10,284 nucleotides of DNA from assembly GCA_019309665.1 (NCBI GenBank), contig JAFDFV010000039.1, forward strand, positions 1 to 10,284, given 5' to 3'. Shown here in pieces: positions 6,531 through 10,284 of this stretch. The notes under the pieces were generated by a model. The model worked only from the letters and a program-made list of their open reading frames with translations. It was not told the DNA's origin and did not search any database. A program made the translations under genes and the position numbers. Source of the stretch: Deltaproteobacteria bacterium. GTDB taxonomy: Bacteria > Desulfobacterota > Desulfobacteria > Desulfobacterales > ETH-SRB1. Every line of letters starts with the position of its first letter. The first letter of the stretch is position 1.

Positions 6531-6697
6531 TAATTTGTCAATAATTTGTATTATTATTAACAATATAAAATATAGTGTTTATATTTCCATTATTATAAAA
6601 CAATATTAGTTGTATTTCTTTATTGAAAAAATTCTAATTTTATTAATAGAATTAGATAATTAAAAAGTTATTATACTTATAAACAATACTATTTATT

Positions 6698-6713
6698 AAT
6701 ATTATATAATATT
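6698..6713. promoter_or_regulatory. 16-bp perfect palindrome before dnaN
   Basis: AATATTATATAATATT reads the same on both strands. It is flanked by direct copies of ATTTATTAA (6691-6699 and 6711-6719) and contains a perfect TATAAT (6705-6710), though without a good -35. It ends 4 bases before the dnaN ribosome binding site AAGGA (6718-6722), which has a 6-base spacer to the ATG. It could be a regulator site or simply AT-rich symmetry. Confidence 0.4.
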
Positions 6714-6728
6714 TATTAAGGAATAGAC

Positions 6729-7847
6729 ATGAAGTTTACTGTAAACAAAAATGAGATTATTGATGTATTATCAAAAATTCAGGGTTTGACTGGTCGTAAA
6801 AGTAATCTTGCAATAACCGAAGCTGTTTTAATCAGATCATCTGATTCAGAAATAATACTTACAGTAACCGATCTTGAAACCGGCTTTGAGGGTATTTATC
6901 CTGCATCAATTGAAGAAGTCGGTACGGTGGCTATTAATGCAAAAAAACTTTATGAGATAGTAAAAGATTTTCCTGTTGATGAAATTTATGTTAATGAAGT
7001 TGAGAATAATTGGATTGAGCTTGGTAATGAAAAGGTCAAATATAATATCGTTGGCATGAATCCTTCCGACTTTCCCGATAGTCCAAATATAGAAGATGTT
7101 GATTTTTTCCAGATTGATTCAAAATGTCTTAAATTAATGATTGATAGATCTATTGTAATAAGTGGAGCTACGGATGATAAGCGGGCTCATATTAATGGTG
7201 TGTTTTTTGAAACAATTATTAATAAAGATGAAAAAATTGTCAGAATGGTATCAACAGATGGAAGTCGACTTTCAACTGTTGATTATATTTATGAAACAGA
7301 TGATGAGTTGCCATCTGATATAGGGATTATAATTCCAAAAAAAGGTTTAAATGAAGTTTCCAAATTTCTAACCAGGGAAGGAGTTGCTCAAGTTGGCGTT
7401 AAAAATAATAATTTTGTAATAAAAAAAGATAAAGAGATAATTATTATAAGACTTCTTGAAGGTGATTTTCCTGAATATAAGGATATTGTAAACAAGAAAG
7501 ATAGCTATATAATAAATCTTGATAAAAAACTATTTCTTATGATGCTTAAAAGAATGTCTATTTTATCTTCAGAAAATTATAAGGGCGCAATCTTTAATTT
7601 TTCAGACAAAAGGCTTATTATAACAACCACAAATCCTGATATCGGTGAATCAAAAGAAGAAATATCAATAGAGTTCAAAGGAGAGCCCATAGAGGTCGCT
7701 TTTAATCCAAGATATTTTATTGAAACATTAAATGTAATTAATGATGATAAAATAAATATTAATATTGTTAATGAAGAAAGACCCTGTTTAATTGAGGGCG
7801 AAAATGATAAAAGTTTTTTAAGTGTAGTTATGCCGATGAGAATATGA
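6729..7847 (+). CDS. dnaN: DNA polymerase III subunit beta (sliding clamp)
   Basis: The product is the ring-shaped sliding clamp that tethers DNA polymerase III and repair proteins to DNA. At 372 residues it is near the usual length (366 in E. coli) and spans all three clamp domains. Landmark sequences are VTDLETGF (46-53), STDGSRLS (175-182), LLEGDFPEYKDIVN (242-255), SSENYKGAIF (280-289) and the C-terminal VVMPMRI. The residues lining the protein-binding pocket, including TDGSRL, P248 and MPMR, are kept, so partners with QLxLF-type motifs should bind. The ATG has AAGGA 6 bases upstream. The stop overlaps gyrB by 4 bases (ATGA), so the two are co-transcribed and coupled. dnaA is not upstream; a divergent nuclease-helicase gene is there instead. 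Confidence 0.97.
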   Translation: MKFTVNKNEIIDVLSKIQGLTGRKSNLAITEAVLIRSSDSEIILTVTDLETGFEGIYPASIEEVGTVAINAKKLYEIVKDFPVDEIYVNEVENNWIELGNEKVKYNIVGMNPSDFPDSPNIEDVDFFQIDSKCLKLMIDRSIVISGATDDKRAHINGVFFETIINKDEKIVRMVSTDGSRLSTVDYIYETDDELPSDIGIIIPKKGLNEVSKFLTREGVAQVGVKNNNFVIKKDKEIIIIRLLEGDFPEYKDIVNKKDSYIINLDKKLFLMMLKRMSILSSENYKGAIFNFSDKRLIITTTNPDIGESKEEISIEFKGEPIEVAFNPRYFIETLNVINDDKININIVNEERPCLIEGENDKSFLSVVMPMRI

Positions 7848-10282
7848 ATAAACAAAGAGAAACATATACAGCAGATAATATAAAAATACTTGAAGGTTTG
7901 GAAGCAGTTAGAAAAAGGCCTTCAATGTATATCGGGAATGTCGATATTGAAGGGCTTCATCATCTTGTTTATGAAGTTGTGGATAATAGTATTGATGAAG
8001 CTATGGCGGGTTATTGCGATTTTGTTAATATTACAATTCATACCGATAACAGCGTAAGTGTTGAAGATAATGGAAGAGGTATTCCGGTAGGTATACATAA
8101 AACAGAAGGGATTCCCGCAGTAGAGGTTGTAATGACTAAACTTCATGCTGGAGGAAAATTTGATGACAACTCTTATAAGGTTTCAGGCGGCCTCCACGGT
8201 GTAGGGGTTTCTGTGGTCAACGCGTTATCGAAATTTCTTGAGCTGGAAATTTACCATAATGGGAATGTTTATTATCAGACATACGAAAAAGGGAAAAAAA
8301 CAAGTGAATTAAAGGTTTTAGGTAAAACAAATAAAAGAGGCACAAAAATACATTTTTTCCCGGACACGGGAATATTAAACTCAGACGATTTTAGTTACGA
8401 TATACTTGTTCGAAGATTAAGGGAACTCGCTTTTTTAAACAAGGGGTTAAGAATAACCATAGAAGATGAGCGCGCGGATAAGAAAAATGAGTTTTTTTAT
8501 GAGGGGGGTATATCTTCATTTGTTGAATACCTTAATAAACTACACACACCCTTACATAAACCTGTTTTCGTCGAAGGAGTTAAAAATGACGTTAATATCG
8601 AAGTAGCTCTTCAATACAATGATACTTATAAGGAAAAAATATTTTCTTTTGCAAACAATATTAATACAGTTGAGGGGGGTTTTCATCTTATAGGTTTTAA
8701 AGCAGCTTTGACGAGAACAATAAATCAATATGCTGCAAATGGAAATCTTCCAAAAAACTCTCAGATAAAATTAAGCGGAGATGATGTAAGAGAGGGCCTT
8801 ACAGCAATAATAAGTCTAAGGATAAAATCGCCTCAATTTGAGGGACAAACAAAAACAAAACTCGGAAACAGCGAAGTAAAAGGGCTTGTTGAGTCTCTTG
8901 TTCATGAAAAACTAAGTATATTTTTAGAAGAAAACCCAAATACAGCTAAAAAGATAATCGCTAAATCAGTTGATGCAGCAAGAGCAAGAGATGCCGCAAA
9001 ACGAGCAAGGGATCTTGCAAGAAACAAAGGATCTTTAATAGATTCAACCCTTCCAGGAAAATTATCTGATTGCCAGATTTCAGACCCTTCACTAAGAGAA
9101 ATTTTTCTTGTAGAGGGAGATTCAGCCGGCGGTTCAGCCAAACAGGGCAGGGATAGAAAATTTCAGGCCATACTTCCTTTAAAAGGAAAAATATTAAATG
9201 TTGAAAAAGCGCGGTTTGATAAAATTCTCAGAAGTGAAGAAATTAAGAATATGATCACAGCGCTCGGAACGGGCGTTGGAACAGAAGAATACAATATAGA
9301 AAAAATCAGGTATCATAAAGTAATTATAATGACGGATGCCGATGTTGATGGTTCCCATATCAGAACCCTGCTTTTAACATTTTTTTACAGACAGATGCAC
9401 GAAATAGTTGATAATGGATATTTATATATAGCTCAGCCTCCACTTTTCAGGGTAGGAAAAGGCAAAAACGCTATGTATCTGAAAGATGAGCCTGAATTTA
9501 ATGATTATGTTTTAAAAAGGTTCTGTAATAATAAAGCTATAAAATTCGGAGACGAAAAAGAGATACTAAAAGAGCATAACCTATATGTTTTCATTGGAGA
9601 TCTTTCCGAATATTTTGCTAATATTCAAAAACTGGAAATGCGCGGAATTAATTTAGGTTTAGCGGAATTATTAATAAAGGAAGGTGTTGAGGATAAACAG
9701 TTTCTTAAAGACAAAGAAAAGATGTTACATTTAAAGAACTCTCTGTCTAATAAAGGATATAGTGTTGGAGATTTGCATTTTAATGATGAGCGTAATTTAT
9801 ATAAATTTTCTGTTTCACCGGGCGAAGAGAGAACAACAAACGGGTTTATAACAAATTTATCAGGTAAAGATATCAAGCAAGTTATAATTGGCAGAGATTT
9901 GATATATTCATCTATATTTCAAAAAACCATAGTTTTAGGCAAAAAAATATATAAATATGATAAGCCACCTTTCTATGTGTTCAGTAAAGATAATGAAAAA
10001 GACTCGTTATGTTTTGAAGACAAGATGAGCCTTTTTTTATTTTTGATGGAAGAAGGCAGAAGAGGAATAAGCATTCAGAGATACAAGGGTCTTGGTGAAA
10101 TGAATCCCGATCAGTTGTGGGAGACAACCATGAATCCTGAAAAAAGAATCCTGCTTCAGGTCAAAGTGGAAGATGCTGTTGAAGCGGATCAATTATTTAC
10201 CATTCTTATGGGTGAAGAGGTTGAACCAAGAAAAAGATTTATACAGAACAACGCTCTTGAGGTTAGCACGCTGGATATTTAA
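7844..10282 (+). CDS. gyrB: DNA gyrase subunit B
   Basis: GyrB is the ATPase subunit of DNA gyrase, the A2B2 type II topoisomerase that adds negative supercoils. The 812-residue protein is complete. The GHKL ATPase site shows EVVDNSIDEA (E44, N48), EDNGRGIP (D75), AGGKF (K105) and GGLHGVGVS (115-123). The transducer has EGGFHLIGF and the ATP-sensing loop QTKTKLG (K337). The TOPRIM domain has EGDSAGG (E424, D426), LPLKGKILN (K447) and MTDADVDGSH (D498, D500, D502). Residues about 550-735 form the insert typical of Gram-negative GyrB, and the end has QRYKGLGEMNP and EPRKRFI. In EGGFHLIGF a phenylalanine replaces the more usual threonine. Translation starts within the dnaN stop (ATGA). No recF lies between the genes. 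gyrA is not in the window, which ends 2 bases past the stop. Confidence 0.98.
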   Translation: MNKQRETYTADNIKILEGLEAVRKRPSMYIGNVDIEGLHHLVYEVVDNSIDEAMAGYCDFVNITIHTDNSVSVEDNGRGIPVGIHKTEGIPAVEVVMTKLHAGGKFDDNSYKVSGGLHGVGVSVVNALSKFLELEIYHNGNVYYQTYEKGKKTSELKVLGKTNKRGTKIHFFPDTGILNSDDFSYDILVRRLRELAFLNKGLRITIEDERADKKNEFFYEGGISSFVEYLNKLHTPLHKPVFVEGVKNDVNIEVALQYNDTYKEKIFSFANNINTVEGGFHLIGFKAALTRTINQYAANGNLPKNSQIKLSGDDVREGLTAIISLRIKSPQFEGQTKTKLGNSEVKGLVESLVHEKLSIFLEENPNTAKKIIAKSVDAARARDAAKRARDLARNKGSLIDSTLPGKLSDCQISDPSLREIFLVEGDSAGGSAKQGRDRKFQAILPLKGKILNVEKARFDKILRSEEIKNMITALGTGVGTEEYNIEKIRYHKVIIMTDADVDGSHIRTLLLTFFYRQMHEIVDNGYLYIAQPPLFRVGKGKNAMYLKDEPEFNDYVLKRFCNNKAIKFGDEKEILKEHNLYVFIGDLSEYFANIQKLEMRGINLGLAELLIKEGVEDKQFLKDKEKMLHLKNSLSNKGYSVGDLHFNDERNLYKFSVSPGEERTTNGFITNLSGKDIKQVIIGRDLIYSSIFQKTIVLGKKIYKYDKPPFYVFSKDNEKDSLCFEDKMSLFLFLMEEGRRGISIQRYKGLGEMNPDQLWETTMNPEKRILLQVKVEDAVEADQLFTILMGEEVEPRKRFIQNNALEVSTLDI

Positions 10283-10284
10283 AA

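Larger units (their letters stand above)
6068..6728. other. AT-rich divergent intergenic region before dnaN
   Basis: This 661-base gap separates the minus-strand nuclease-helicase gene from dnaN. It is extremely AT-rich, especially from 6500 on. It holds two inverted-repeat elements (6135-6268, 6408-6490), a possible tiny gene (6453-6530) and a palindrome (6698-6713). A short hairpin TATCTT/AAGATA sits at 6365-6379. Promoters must lie here for both directions, but AT-rich matches are too many to choose one. Only two one-mismatch DnaA boxes were found (6190-6198 and 6536-6544), so an origin of replication is not supported, and dnaA is not in the window. Confidence 0.6.

Noticed and set aside
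6068..6728. Chromosomal replication origin (oriC)
   Set aside because: The region is AT-rich and next to dnaN, but only two one-mismatch DnaA boxes were found by eye and dnaA is absent.

Overview
The window joins an accessory stretch (about 1-2670) to a core replication region (about 2675-10284). The core part is AT-rich and complete genes for the beta sliding clamp (dnaN) and DNA gyrase subunit B (gyrB) overlap by 4 bases with no recF between them. That order, the Gram-negative GyrB insert and the types of intergenic repeats suggest a low-GC member of the Desulfobacterota (former Deltaproteobacteria). This assignment is inference; there is no rRNA here to test it.

Left part: two small toxin-antitoxin-like pairs and one unrecognised small gene. 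A DUF4258 protein and a YgiT/MqsA-type zinc-finger protein lie on the minus strand (300-626, 47-313). A small helical protein and a TumE-family (formerly DUF6516) toxin lie on the plus strand (1164-1415, 1412-1792). Both presumed toxins appear to start at GTG, giving proteins shorter than their longest open frames. Two identical 35-bp direct repeats (704-738, 1884-1918) bracket the TumE pair. A 72-residue gene (2049-2267, minus) follows, then a repeat-rich intergenic stretch.

Middle: the notable gene is on the minus strand at 2675-6067. It is one 1130-residue protein that fuses an Endonuclease Q-like PHP nuclease, with its four-cysteine zinc site, to a complete UvrD/Rep/PcrA superfamily 1 helicase. 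Its last five residues are QLKLF, which fits the bacterial beta-clamp-binding consensus QL(S/D)LF. It is divergent from dnaN, the gene for the clamp itself. Together these suggest a clamp-tethered repair enzyme that nicks DNA at deaminated or abasic sites and unwinds from the nick.

Right part: a 661-base AT-rich intergenic region (6068-6728) holds two inverted-repeat elements, a possible 25-codon cationic peptide gene and a 16-bp perfect palindrome just before the dnaN ribosome binding site. dnaN (6729-7847) and gyrB (7844-10282) follow and look fully functional. No RNA genes, CRISPR arrays, intact transposases or integrases were seen.
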